The translations under genes were made by a program, and so were the position numbers. Of a stretch of DNA of 59,553 bases, positions 36,230-44,976 are shown one piece after another. The notes under the pieces were generated by a model. The model was not told the origin of the DNA and made no database searches. It saw nothing but the letters and a program-made list of their open reading frames with translations. Every line of letters starts with the position of its first letter. Position 1 is the first letter of the stretch. Origin of the DNA: JAUVUV01 sp964548275 (GTDB lineage Bacteria > Gemmatimonadota > Glassbacteria > GWA2-58-10); contig CAZJQI010000026.1 of NCBI GenBank assembly GCA_964548275.1, positions 1-59,553 of the forward strand, given 5' to 3'.

Positions 36230-36826
36230 ATGGCTCTGAACACCAGCGATCCCAAATTTCAGAAAGCAGCGCTGATCATAATTTTCGTGCTCGGCGCCTG
36301 TTACGGCTACTTCGCTTATATCTACGGTCCGAAAGTGGAGAAGATAGAAAAGGTCGACTCCGAGCTGAAAAAGGTCGAGCAGAGTGTGGCAACCGCCCGC
36401 GCTGTGGCGCAGGCTGCTGATACGGTCCTTCTTCAACAGGAGCTGACCAAACGGCAGGGCGAACTGGCCATGGTGGAAGAACTGCTTCCATCAAAGGAAA
36501 ACCTTCCTGAACTCCTCGAGGTGGTCGTCCGCCTCGGCAATCAGGCTGGTGTCGATTTCGCCCTATTCGAACCTCAGACGCCGATCCAGCACGAGGTCTA
36601 CCAGGAACAGCCGTACAAGGTTACACTGCGCGGCGGATTCCACCAGACCGCGCGATTCCTGGCAGAGGTGGCTGGACTGGGCCAGATTATCAAGCCAATA
36701 GGCATGAGCCTGGTTCGCGACACACGTGAGGGCGCCGGCTCGAAAGAAACCCTGACCGCGGAACTGACCCTTACCACATATCTGATGATTCCGGCGCAGA
36801 AACAGGCTTCCGCGCAAGGGGGTTAG
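36230..36826 (+). CDS. pilO: Type IV pilus assembly protein PilO
   Basis: A 198-residue inner-membrane protein with one N-terminal membrane segment (about residues 13-31), a coiled coil (KVEKIEKVDSELKKVEQSVA) and a periplasmic ferredoxin-like domain (LLPSKENLPELLEVVVRLG, then YKVTLRGGFHQTARFLAEVA). It forms heterodimers with PilN. PilP starts five bases after its stop. Confidence 0.9.
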   Translation: MALNTSDPKFQKAALIIIFVLGACYGYFAYIYGPKVEKIEKVDSELKKVEQSVATARAVAQAADTVLLQQELTKRQGELAMVEELLPSKENLPELLEVVVRLGNQAGVDFALFEPQTPIQHEVYQEQPYKVTLRGGFHQTARFLAEVAGLGQIIKPIGMSLVRDTREGAGSKETLTAELTLTTYLMIPAQKQASAQGG

Positions 36827-36831
36827 AAAAA

Positions 36832-37452
36832 ATGGTACGGAAAGCTGCATATATAACAATTACACTGCTGTTTGCCGTAAGCTTTGCAGCCACGGCCCGA
36901 GATACTGAAAAGAAAGCCGCGGCAGGCCAAGCTGCCGATAGCGTGTCCGCTGTCTCCAAAGCCGACACCACTCTGGCCAAAGCCAATAGCGCCCTACTCC
37001 TGGAAAAAGAACTTTCGGCCCAGGACTATATGTCACGTCGCAAAAAGTTCAATTATCCCCGCACCAGCCGGGAGGATCCATTTGATTTCCCGATGGGAAA
37101 AGCCGTTCCGAGCGAGGTGTTCGGCCCCATTATCAGCGAACTCCTGTTGACCGGGGTGCTCTATACACCCCATGGCCCGAGAATCGCGATCATGAGCACG
37201 CCCACAGGCGACAGTTTCATTCTACATGAGGGTGACATGCTGGGTATCGCGGTGGTGATCTCGATCCAGAAGACCAGTTTAACCTTCAGGATGCGGGAGT
37301 TCGGCCAGGTTAGAGATATCGTTATAGAACTAAAACCACTCGCGGAGGAAAATGATGTTAAATCTCCTGAAGCTGCCGGAGGCGTCAGCCGGCAGGTGGA
37401 GACCCAAGAGGAGTATGATGAGTCCGGCGGGCCTCCCCCTCAAGGCCGTTAG
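36832..37452 (+). CDS. pilP: PilP-like pilus assembly protein
   Basis: A 206-residue exported protein with a signal segment at residues 6-22. After a linker it has the PilP-type motif SREDPFDFPMG near residue 80 and a beta-rich HR domain (LLTGVLYTPHGPRIAIM, then FILHEGDMLG). It links PilNO to the secretin. No lipobox Cys is visible, unlike many PilP. Its 3' end overlaps the start region of pilQ. Confidence 0.82.
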   Translation: MVRKAAYITITLLFAVSFAATARDTEKKAAAGQAADSVSAVSKADTTLAKANSALLLEKELSAQDYMSRRKKFNYPRTSREDPFDFPMGKAVPSEVFGPIISELLLTGVLYTPHGPRIAIMSTPTGDSFILHEGDMLGIAVVISIQKTSLTFRMREFGQVRDIVIELKPLAEENDVKSPEAAGGVSRQVETQEEYDESGGPPPQGR

Positions 37453-38737
37453 GCTTATTGTTCTTACATCAATCCTGGTTCTTGCAGCAGCATCTCAGGC
37501 ACCGGCTGAAAACCAGCCACTGCGTGTGGCGGCGCGCCGGATCAGCGTGGATTTCCACGATGCCGATATCAAGACCGTGCTGCTTGCTTTCAGCGAATTC
37601 AGCGGAGTAAGTGTCATCGCCAGCAAGAACATCTCCGGCAGGGTCACCGCCCGCATTACCGACCAGCCATGGGACAAGGCCCTCTACTCTCTGCTTGAGA
37701 CCAACGGTCTGGCTGTGCGAGAGGAAAACGGCATTCTCACTGTGGACACTATCGAGAACATCCGGGCCACAGAGAAAATGGAGGATCTGGTCTCGCGGCT
37801 CTTCCGGCTGAACTTCCAGAAAAGCGATGAAATCGCCACTACAGTGAGCGCCCTTCTCTCTGAACGGGGCAAGCTGCAGCCCGATCCGGGCTCCAACTCC
37901 CTGCTGGTGATCGACATCCCGGACCGAATCGAAAAGATCAGCGAGATACTTGCCGAACTGGACAGCGAAACCCGCCAGGTCGAGATCTCCGTGCAGTTGA
38001 CTTTTATCAATAAGCGCTCCCTTCGCGAGCTGGGGATAGACTGGAGAACCGGCAATCTGACTAACCCGCTCACCGATACCCGTTTCGATGTCGGTATCGA
38101 GGGTGGGGCCAGGGTGGCCGACCCACATGCAACTGTCTCAGTCGGGACAATCCGCAAAGGGGTTAATTTCTCTGCTGTGCTCAACGCTCTGGAGAGCATG
38201 AACAAGGCGCGCACGATCGCCAAGCCGGTTATCACCACTCTGAACAACCTGCAGGCCAGGGTACTGGTGGGCGAGCGCACTCCACTGCGGGTAGTGGACT
38301 ACGGCTCGGTTGGCCTTGAGGCGATGGGCCCGCGGGCCACCACCCAGATGGTGGAAACAGGTGTGAAGCTTGAGGTTCTGCCCCAGATCACCGAAAACGA
38401 CAAAGTCCTCGTCCAGATCCTGGCTGAGAACTCCACTGCCGAGAGCGGGCCGGATGGGGTATATTTCAAGACTCAGGAGGCGAACACCAGGCTGATGCTC
38501 GATAATGGCGCCACGGGTGTGATCGCCGGGCTGACTGTCACCTCAGAAACCAAGGTTAAAACCGGAGTCCCGGGATTGAGCCAAGTGCCGATCCTGGGCC
38601 GGCTTTTCAGCTACAACAAGGATGTATCCGAGGAAGAAGAGCTGGTGATTATAATCACCGTCAATATCGTGCGTCCCGGCATGGGCGCTGAGGAGTCAGA
38701 ATCCGGCACGCCGGAAGTTCCGGGAGGTGCTCCATGA
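37415..38737 (+). CDS. pilQ: Short type IV pilus secretin PilQ
   Basis: A 440-residue outer-membrane secretin. After the signal peptide come a secretin/TonB short N-terminal domain (ISVDFHDADIKTVLLAFSEF), an NolW-like N1 domain (RLFRLNFQKSDEIATTVSAL) and the secretin barrel (VEISVQLTFINKRSLRELGIDW to VPGLSQVPILGRLF). It lacks the AMIN domains of classical PilQ. Start is uncertain: ATGs at 37415/37418 follow AAGAGGAG, while 37352/37355 inside pilP follow GGAGGAAA and would lengthen the signal peptide by about 20 residues. Confidence 0.88.
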   Translation: MMSPAGLPLKAVRLIVLTSILVLAAASQAPAENQPLRVAARRISVDFHDADIKTVLLAFSEFSGVSVIASKNISGRVTARITDQPWDKALYSLLETNGLAVREENGILTVDTIENIRATEKMEDLVSRLFRLNFQKSDEIATTVSALLSERGKLQPDPGSNSLLVIDIPDRIEKISEILAELDSETRQVEISVQLTFINKRSLRELGIDWRTGNLTNPLTDTRFDVGIEGGARVADPHATVSVGTIRKGVNFSAVLNALESMNKARTIAKPVITTLNNLQARVLVGERTPLRVVDYGSVGLEAMGPRATTQMVETGVKLEVLPQITENDKVLVQILAENSTAESGPDGVYFKTQEANTRLMLDNGATGVIAGLTVTSETKVKTGVPGLSQVPILGRLFSYNKDVSEEEELVIIITVNIVRPGMGAEESESGTPEVPGGAP

Positions 38738-40656
38738 ACCGGCTTGCAAAGAAAACTATCGGGGCTGCGGCATTGTTTGTCATGGCCCTTTTCGCAGGCA
38801 CGTGCGAAGAAGATGAAGGCATTCCCACCGGAACCCTGGCGCGCCCGGACAAGATCAGGTATATCTCCGGCGACGGCCAGAGCGGAACGCAGAACAACCG
38901 GCTTATCCAGCCTTTCACAGTCCAGGTGCTCGACAGTGACAACAACCCGGTTCCCTCACACAAAGTGAGTTTCGAGGTGACCTCCGGAGACGGCACGATG
39001 GCAGGCACTGGCGAGAAAACCCAGGAGGTGGTCACCAACTCCAGCGGCATGACCTCCGGCTACCTGGTTCTCGGCACGGATAGTATCAATACCGTTTCTT
39101 CAACCTCAGAAGGTGTCACCGGCTCTCCCTTAAAGGGATCGCCGGTGGTGTTCAACGCACTCGCTTTATCTTCCGGCGAGACCCCCCCCGACACCACCAC
39201 GAATGGAGACGGAAACGGGGGCACGACACCGCCAGACACCACCACCGAGGAGGTTCCGGAAGCTGACTCGATTTACATCGTCTCCGGAAACAACCAGACC
39301 GGCGAGGTAAATACTATTATGCCTCTGCCGCTTGTGGCGGCTGTCCTGGATAAAAATGGTGAACTCATAGCTGGAGCCCAGGTTACTTTCACAGTCAAAC
39401 AGGGTTTCGGCCGTATAGGATCCGAAGGTTCAGATCCTGCTGCTGAGGGCACACTTACCCTGACCAGTGATCAAGACGGCCTGGCTGTGGCAACCTTGCA
39501 GCTCGGCCCCGGGCCTGATCTGGACAATACAGTCGTGGCTGAGGTGCGCCGCCCGGACGGCACTGTGGTCAGCGTGAGTTTCAGCGCCCAGGCCATGCCG
39601 CTGCCTGATACTGCCAACAGGCTGGTACTCATGTCCGGTAACAATCAGGGATATGACGGTGAATATGTGGTTGATGCACTTCTTTCATTGCCTGTCGTGT
39701 TTAGAGTTGTGGACACAACCCGTGAGGGTGTTGACGGCGATCCCCTTGGCGCGCCGATTTCCAACTTCCCTGTGCTGGTAACAACTTACAGCCCGAGCGG
39801 CGATGGCTCACTGAATGATATTCCTGGCGAGGAACCGGCCGGTACAGGGAGGCTGGAGGCCCTGACCGACGAAGACGGCCTTGCTGCTGTGCGCTGGACT
39901 CTCGGAAGCGAAACAGGTGGGCCTGACAGTCTGGATTTTCTGCGCAACAACAACACGTTGATAGCGGTTGCGGTTTTTGCCGACGGCAGCCAGGACACTG
40001 TTGTTGCTTACGCTACAGGGGTTCCCCAGGCCGCCACCTCGATTGAAGCGGCAGGCGGAACTCAACTCAGCGGCATTGCCGGAACATCTTATACGGGCCT
40101 TGGAGTATTTGTAACAGACCAGTTCGGTAATGCACGAAAAGGTATTGGAATAAGCTACGGAATAGCGGATACACCGGGTGGAGGCTCGATAAGCCAGCCC
40201 AGCCAGATAACTGATATTAATGGTTTTACAAGTGTGTTTGTAGACCAGTTGGCCACTAAAGTCGGTGATATGATAATAGCGGCAAGTAACGGTACACTCG
40301 ACGGCTCCCCGGTGAGTTTTACGATCACCATTGGGCCTGATGCGCCGGTTGAGATGCTGCTGGCCGACGGTGAAGGCCAGTCCAGCGAAGTGGGCACAGC
40401 ATTCAGCAAGGCTGTCAAGGTGCTGATTTTCGACCAGTACCGGAACGTTGTGCCGGACGTGCTGGTCAACTTCCAGCTTACCGGCGGCTCTGCCTCGCTT
40501 TCGCCGATCATAGTGATGACCGACAGCGAAGGGGCTGCGGAATGCACGGTGACACCGAATGCCGCAGGCAATATCACGGTCACAGCCACGGCCACTATCA
40601 GCGGTGTGCCCACGAGCGTCACTTTCAACCTGGTTTCCACCGCACCCGCGCCGTGA
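38734..40656 (+). CDS. Secreted multi-domain Big-1 (invasin-like Ig) surface protein
   Basis: A 640-residue protein whose ATG overlaps the pilQ stop (ATGA), so it is translationally coupled to the secretin. The signal region ends ALFAGTC, a non-standard lipobox. About five Big-1-type Ig domains follow (approximately 33-143, 178-285, 290-420, 425-530, 530-640), each with the pattern of a non-conserved loop, then VxF...GxG..., then TDxxGxA. A Pro/Thr/Asp/Gly-rich linker lies at about 148-177. It is likely surface-exposed and could be a substrate or partner of the secretin. A strong terminator follows. Confidence 0.8.
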   Translation: MNRLAKKTIGAAALFVMALFAGTCEEDEGIPTGTLARPDKIRYISGDGQSGTQNNRLIQPFTVQVLDSDNNPVPSHKVSFEVTSGDGTMAGTGEKTQEVVTNSSGMTSGYLVLGTDSINTVSSTSEGVTGSPLKGSPVVFNALALSSGETPPDTTTNGDGNGGTTPPDTTTEEVPEADSIYIVSGNNQTGEVNTIMPLPLVAAVLDKNGELIAGAQVTFTVKQGFGRIGSEGSDPAAEGTLTLTSDQDGLAVATLQLGPGPDLDNTVVAEVRRPDGTVVSVSFSAQAMPLPDTANRLVLMSGNNQGYDGEYVVDALLSLPVVFRVVDTTREGVDGDPLGAPISNFPVLVTTYSPSGDGSLNDIPGEEPAGTGRLEALTDEDGLAAVRWTLGSETGGPDSLDFLRNNNTLIAVAVFADGSQDTVVAYATGVPQAATSIEAAGGTQLSGIAGTSYTGLGVFVTDQFGNARKGIGISYGIADTPGGGSISQPSQITDINGFTSVFVDQLATKVGDMIIAASNGTLDGSPVSFTITIGPDAPVEMLLADGEGQSSEVGTAFSKAVKVLIFDQYRNVVPDVLVNFQLTGGSASLSPIIVMTDSEGAAECTVTPNAAGNITVTATATISGVPTSVTFNLVSTAPAP

Positions 40657-40684
40657 TCTAAAAAAAATTCATTTTAGAATACAA

Positions 40685-40725
40685 AAAAAAGGGCGGCTGA
40701 CAATCAGCCGCCCTTTTTTGTTTTT
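40685..40725 (+). terminator. Strong terminator at the end of the pil operon
   Basis: GGGCGGCTGA (40691-40700) and TCAGCCGCCC (40704-40713) form a perfect ten-pair stem with a three-base loop, flanked by an A-run and a T-run that extend the stem. Confidence 0.95.
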
Positions 40726-41123
40726 ATTAATATTAACCCCAAAATTAATCCCAAAAAATTCTTGTTCTTTTTGGTTACAAAAAGAACCAAAAAGTTTTTA
40801 TCTGACAATACATTTCTAAAGCAAAATCAAAGCTCATATAATAAGAGCTTTCATGCACCGTTTTAACTGTAGAAAATACCTGATTGTTTCCATTTTTTCC
40901 AAACCCGATCAACTGCCGGAAAAATTCACTATAACAAACCGGCCTTAGCTTTGATCAAAGGGTAAAGATTGGAACCCGCACCATCACTTAGTCGGTTACT
41001 CTTGCGCATCCGGTTAAATCGAACCAATTTGTAGCATGTTTTTATCAAGGCCAATTGATATTTCACCTGTTTAAATCCGCCAACATTGTCTTGCCCTGCA
41101 TAATACCGTTAAAGGAGGCAGTT
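40726..41123. other. 398-bp gene-free gap with a GGTTAC hairpin
   Basis: A perfect ten-bp inverted repeat GTTCTTTTTG/CAAAAAGAAC with loop GTTA lies at 40764-40787. A related GGTTAC...GTAAC hairpin occurs in both spacers of the 17.4-18.8 kb array, so this is a dispersed repeat type. I see no gene in the rest. Confidence 0.6.
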
Positions 41124-41621
41124 ATGGATGTACTTCAGGCCATGAGGGAACGAAAAAGCATTCGCAAGTACGAGACCACCGCATTGGATCGGGAAACTGT
41201 GGAAAAGGTTGTCGACACAGGCAGGCTGGCCGCCACGGGACGCGGAGTCGAACCGTGGGAGTTCGTGGTGGTGAGCGATGCGAAGATGCGAAAAACGCTG
41301 GCCGAGATATGCGAATACGGCAAGTTTATCTCCGAGGCTCCGGTGTGTATCGTGGTGCTCTGCCGCGACACGAAATACTATCTCGAGGACGGCTCTGCGG
41401 CCACCCAGAACATGCTGGTGGCAGCCTGTGCCCTGGGCCTTGGAAGCTGCTGGGTGGCAGGCGACAAAAAGGCATACGCGGCGAAGATAGTCAAGCTGGT
41501 CGGCGCGCCCAGGGGCTATAAACTGATCAGCCTGATAGCCCTGGGCTATCCGGCAGCCGGTCAACCGCCGCAAAAGGCTAAAAGAAAGCTCGATGACGTT
41601 CTCCACTGGGAACAATTTTGA
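41124..41621 (+). CDS. Nitroreductase-family FMN oxidoreductase
   Basis: A 165-residue protein of the small nitroreductase type, which uses FMN and NAD(P)H. Family motifs: RERKSIRKYE near residue 8, WEFVVVSDA near 45, ATQNMLVAACALGLGSCWV near 100 and ISLIALGYPA near 140. The ATG at 41124 follows a perfect AAAGGAGG; an upstream in-frame ATG at 41055 has no such site. Substrate unknown; anaerobes often have several of these. Confidence 0.88.
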   Translation: MDVLQAMRERKSIRKYETTALDRETVEKVVDTGRLAATGRGVEPWEFVVVSDAKMRKTLAEICEYGKFISEAPVCIVVLCRDTKYYLEDGSAATQNMLVAACALGLGSCWVAGDKKAYAAKIVKLVGAPRGYKLISLIALGYPAAGQPPQKAKRKLDDVLHWEQF

Positions 41622-41770
41622 GAAAAACCCAAAAGTCCGTTCTACATTTAGCGCCTCTGGAACAGGCTGAAAACTTGAACGAGGAGAGGAAAACAAGGTC
41701 TGCCGATTGAACAATCCAGTCGAAGCAGAAATTTTCAGCCCCTGAGATCAAAAGGAGGGTTCAAGCGCCG

Positions 41771-43459
41771 ATGTTCCAACTCCATACAGTAGACCTGTTT
41801 ATCATCGTGTTCTATTTTGTTTTCGTGCTGGGGGTGGGCTACTATCTCAAGAGTTACACGAAAAGCGGAAAGGATTTTTTCCTTGCCGGCCGCAATCAGA
41901 CTGCCTGGATCGCAGGTCTCTCTTTCATCGCCGCTAACATGGGTGCCCTGGAACTGATGGGCTGGTCGTCCGCCGCCTACCAGTACGGAATGCTCGCTGT
42001 GCACTGGTACTGGATCGGGGCGATTCCGGCAATCCTCTTCCTGGGCATATTCATGATGCCGTTTTACCATGTGAGCAAGACTCATTCGGTGCCGGGCTAC
42101 CTTTATATGCGATTCGGCGAGAGCGCGCGGGGGCTGGCTGCGGTAACATTCGTGGTGATGACCCTGCTGGCGAGCGGGATCAGCATGTACGCAATGGGCC
42201 TGGTGCTGGAGAACTTTTTCGGATGGGATTTCGACACCAGTATTCTGATCACCGCAGCCACTGTGGCTGCCTACGTTACAATGGCCGGCCTGACATCGGC
42301 GATTTTCAACGAGATAATCCAGTTCTTCCTGATCTGGGCCGGCTGCCTGCTGATCCCGATTCTCGGCCTGATCGAGGTGGGAGGCTGGCACAAGCTGGTC
42401 GAGTTAGTCAACATGCGCGCAGCCGAAATAACCACCGCCGGAGCATCGATGCTGGACCGGATGCATATCTGGTCCACCATGGCCTCGCCGGAACTCAACC
42501 CGATGGGCATGCACTGGCTAGGGATCGTTTTCGGCCTGTGTTTCGTGCTCAGCATGGGCTACTGGACCACCGATTACCTCGTGGTGCAGAGATTGCTCAC
42601 CGCAAAGGATATCCGCGCTGCGAAAACAGCCCCGATAATCGGCTCGTTTTTCAAGATGGCGATCCCGTTTATCGTGATCCTCCCCGGGCTGATCGGTTTC
42701 GCGCTCATTCCCGGACTCCAGCCGGAAAGCCCGGATATCAGCGCAACCCAGAGCTACAACGCTGTGCTCCCGCTGTTGATGAAACGCTATTTCGCACCCG
42801 GGATGCTCGGCCTGGGAGTGATCGCCCTGATCGCCGGTTTCATGAGCGGCATGGCGGGTAATGTGAGCGCGTTTGCCACAGTCTGGACCTATGATATCTA
42901 CCGCTCCTATATCCGCAAGCACGCCAGCGATTCGCATTACCTTAAACTCGGCCGGATCTCGACTGTGTTCGGGGTGGGAGTCTCGATTGGCACGACCTAT
43001 ATTGTCAAGCGCTTCTCCAGTATCATGGACTACATGCAGGCGCTGTTCAGTTTCTTTATCGCCCCGCTCTTCGCCACCGTGCTGCTGGGGATGTTCTGGA
43101 AAAGGTGCACCCCGAAAGCAGGTTTCTGGGGGCTGCTGTTGGGAATGTGCACCTCAATTGGAATCTTTTTAGGCGTGAGATTCGAAATTCTCGACCCGAG
43201 TATCGTTGCATTCAGCGAGCAACCAAGCACCATGGCAGTCAACATGTGGCAGGCTGCCTGGGCTTTCAGCGTGAACTTTGTCGCCACGATCCTGATCTCG
43301 CTGTTCACTGCGCCAAAGCCGGTGGAGGAACTCACAGGTCTGGTTTACGGGGTGAACGAGGTCCCGCACGAAGGGCCGTCGGTGTGGTACAGGAAGCCCG
43401 CTTACTGGGCCTGGCTGAGTTTCACGATATTCGTGGTGCTGAATATCATTTTCTGGTAG
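41771..43459 (+). CDS. Sodium:solute symporter (SSS family)
   Basis: A 562-residue symporter with 13-14 membrane segments. KSGKDFFLAGRNQTAWIAGL and SFIAANMGALELMGWSSAAY near the N-terminus are SSS signatures. It is only distantly similar to the other symporter at 9674. AAAAGGAGG precedes the ATG, 14 bases upstream. A 74-residue membrane protein follows directly and may be an accessory subunit. Substrate unknown. Confidence 0.88.
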   Translation: MFQLHTVDLFIIVFYFVFVLGVGYYLKSYTKSGKDFFLAGRNQTAWIAGLSFIAANMGALELMGWSSAAYQYGMLAVHWYWIGAIPAILFLGIFMMPFYHVSKTHSVPGYLYMRFGESARGLAAVTFVVMTLLASGISMYAMGLVLENFFGWDFDTSILITAATVAAYVTMAGLTSAIFNEIIQFFLIWAGCLLIPILGLIEVGGWHKLVELVNMRAAEITTAGASMLDRMHIWSTMASPELNPMGMHWLGIVFGLCFVLSMGYWTTDYLVVQRLLTAKDIRAAKTAPIIGSFFKMAIPFIVILPGLIGFALIPGLQPESPDISATQSYNAVLPLLMKRYFAPGMLGLGVIALIAGFMSGMAGNVSAFATVWTYDIYRSYIRKHASDSHYLKLGRISTVFGVGVSIGTTYIVKRFSSIMDYMQALFSFFIAPLFATVLLGMFWKRCTPKAGFWGLLLGMCTSIGIFLGVRFEILDPSIVAFSEQPSTMAVNMWQAAWAFSVNFVATILISLFTAPKPVEELTGLVYGVNEVPHEGPSVWYRKPAYWAWLSFTIFVVLNIIFW

Positions 43460-43478
43460 AAGAGGGGGGCATTATCTT

Positions 43479-43703
43479 ATGAGCGATAGAACTTCGAAAA
43501 TAACCATCTGGTTTCTCTGTGGGATTATCCTTTTCATTTACGGGCTCACCATAGCGATCAGCGGTATTTACCACATGGCAAACCAGCCGGATGTGGTGGG
43601 TGCGGAACTTCATCTTGATTTCTGGTGGGGTATGGTGCTGATCGTTGCCGGCGGGATTTTCCTTATCTATCAGCGGCCGGGCAGAATCAAGCCAGAGGAA
43701 TAA
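43479..43703 (+). CDS. Small two-helix membrane protein beside the SSS symporter
   Basis: A 74-residue protein with two hydrophobic segments (about residues 9-29 and 49-66) and a short positively charged tail. GGGGGG/GAGGGG lies 8-10 bases before the ATG and the gene starts 20 bases after the symporter stop, so the two are surely co-transcribed. I do not recognise a family; an accessory role for the symporter is inferred from position. Confidence 0.7.
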   Translation: MSDRTSKITIWFLCGIILFIYGLTIAISGIYHMANQPDVVGAELHLDFWWGMVLIVAGGIFLIYQRPGRIKPEE

Positions 43704-43755
43704 TCCGCATGGACACATCCTGTGCGCCGTCCCTGCCAGCAAGAGGATATTCCAA

Positions 43756-44871
43756 ATGAAGGGCCAATCACGAAGACATTTCTTTAAATCCTGCCTTAAC
43801 TCCCTGATTGCCGGATTCAGTTCTGCCTTTATTTTCCTGGGCTCTGGATGCAGAAACAGGAAAAAGCCCGGCTCCACGGCTTATATCCGCAACAGCCAGG
43901 AGACAGAGCGGATGACAGCTGAAAAGGGAGCCAGGGTAGATCCGGATTTCGAACCCGCCTATTTGAGCCTTCACAGAACGGGCGAGTTGAAAAAAAGAGG
44001 TGAAGAGCTCTGGAACGTGATGGAGACCTGCGAGCTCTGCCCCAGGCAGTGCGGCGCGGCCCGGCTGGAGGGAGAAGAGGGGTTCTGCCATAGCTCCTCA
44101 CAGCTTGAGATCTCAGCCTTTCACCCTCATTTCGGAGAGGAAAGACCTCTGGTAGGCAGGGGAGGCTCGGGAACCATCTTTCTGACCAACTGCAGTCTCA
44201 GATGCGTATTCTGCATAAACTGGCAGATCAGCCAGGGAGGTGAAGGCAAGGCGAGGGCTATCGAGGATATGGCTGAGATGATGCTGCACCTGCAGAAAAT
44301 CGGCTGCCATAATATCAATTTCGTAACTCCCACCCACTATTCCGCCCATATCCTGCTTGCAGTGGATGTGGCCGCAGGCAGAGGCCTCCGGCTGCCTCTG
44401 GTGTACAACACCTGCGGCTGGGAGCGCTTCGAGATACTGCAAAAGCTCGACGGCATAGTGGATATCTACCTGCCCGATTTCAAGTATTCCTCAGGTGAAA
44501 TGGCCGCCAAATATTCCTCTGACGCGGACGCCTATCCTGAAATTACAAAGGCGGCTCTGCTGGAGATGCACAGGCAGGTGGGTGTGGCAAAGCCTGCCTC
44601 CGACGGCCTGATGTACCGCGGGCTGATGATCCGCCACCTGGTGATGCCCAACCGGGTGAGCGGAACCAGGGAAGTAATAGAGTGGATAGCGGAGAACCTG
44701 CCCAAGGACACATATGTCAACCTGATGTCCCAGTACAGGCCGATGTATAAGGCAAGCGACTATCCGCAGATCAACCGCAGGATAACGCGCGAGGAGTACA
44801 GGCAGACCGTTGCCTGGGCAAAGGAGGCGGGCCTGACCAACCTGGATGTGCAGGGGTACCGGTGGTTGTAG
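43756..44871 (+). CDS. Radical SAM protein (PflA-like) with a Tat lipoprotein-type signal
   Basis: A 371-residue radical SAM protein. The [4Fe-4S]/SAM motif CSLRCVFC (CX3CX2C) lies near residue 150, preceded by a Cys cluster CELCPRQCGAARLEGEEGFC near 95-115, the arrangement of PflA/AmmeMemoRadiSam-like members. Unusually the N-terminus is SRRHFFKSCLNSLIAGFSSA, then FIFLGSGC: a twin-arginine motif, hydrophobic stretch and lipobox-like GSGC. I place the start at 43756 because this gives the signal and an AGAGGA site; the frame is open from 43645. If exported, the enzyme would need folded Fe-S export by Tat. Target is unknown. Confidence 0.85.
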   Translation: MKGQSRRHFFKSCLNSLIAGFSSAFIFLGSGCRNRKKPGSTAYIRNSQETERMTAEKGARVDPDFEPAYLSLHRTGELKKRGEELWNVMETCELCPRQCGAARLEGEEGFCHSSSQLEISAFHPHFGEERPLVGRGGSGTIFLTNCSLRCVFCINWQISQGGEGKARAIEDMAEMMLHLQKIGCHNINFVTPTHYSAHILLAVDVAAGRGLRLPLVYNTCGWERFEILQKLDGIVDIYLPDFKYSSGEMAAKYSSDADAYPEITKAALLEMHRQVGVAKPASDGLMYRGLMIRHLVMPNRVSGTREVIEWIAENLPKDTYVNLMSQYRPMYKASDYPQINRRITREEYRQTVAWAKEAGLTNLDVQGYRWL

Positions 44872-44976
44872 GTAAATCCTTTTCTACAGAATTTTTGGTG
44901 AAGTGGGAAGTAACAATTGAGGTAAGATAATAAAAAATACGCAGACCTTAGGTTATTTAGCTCTAAAATTTTCCCT

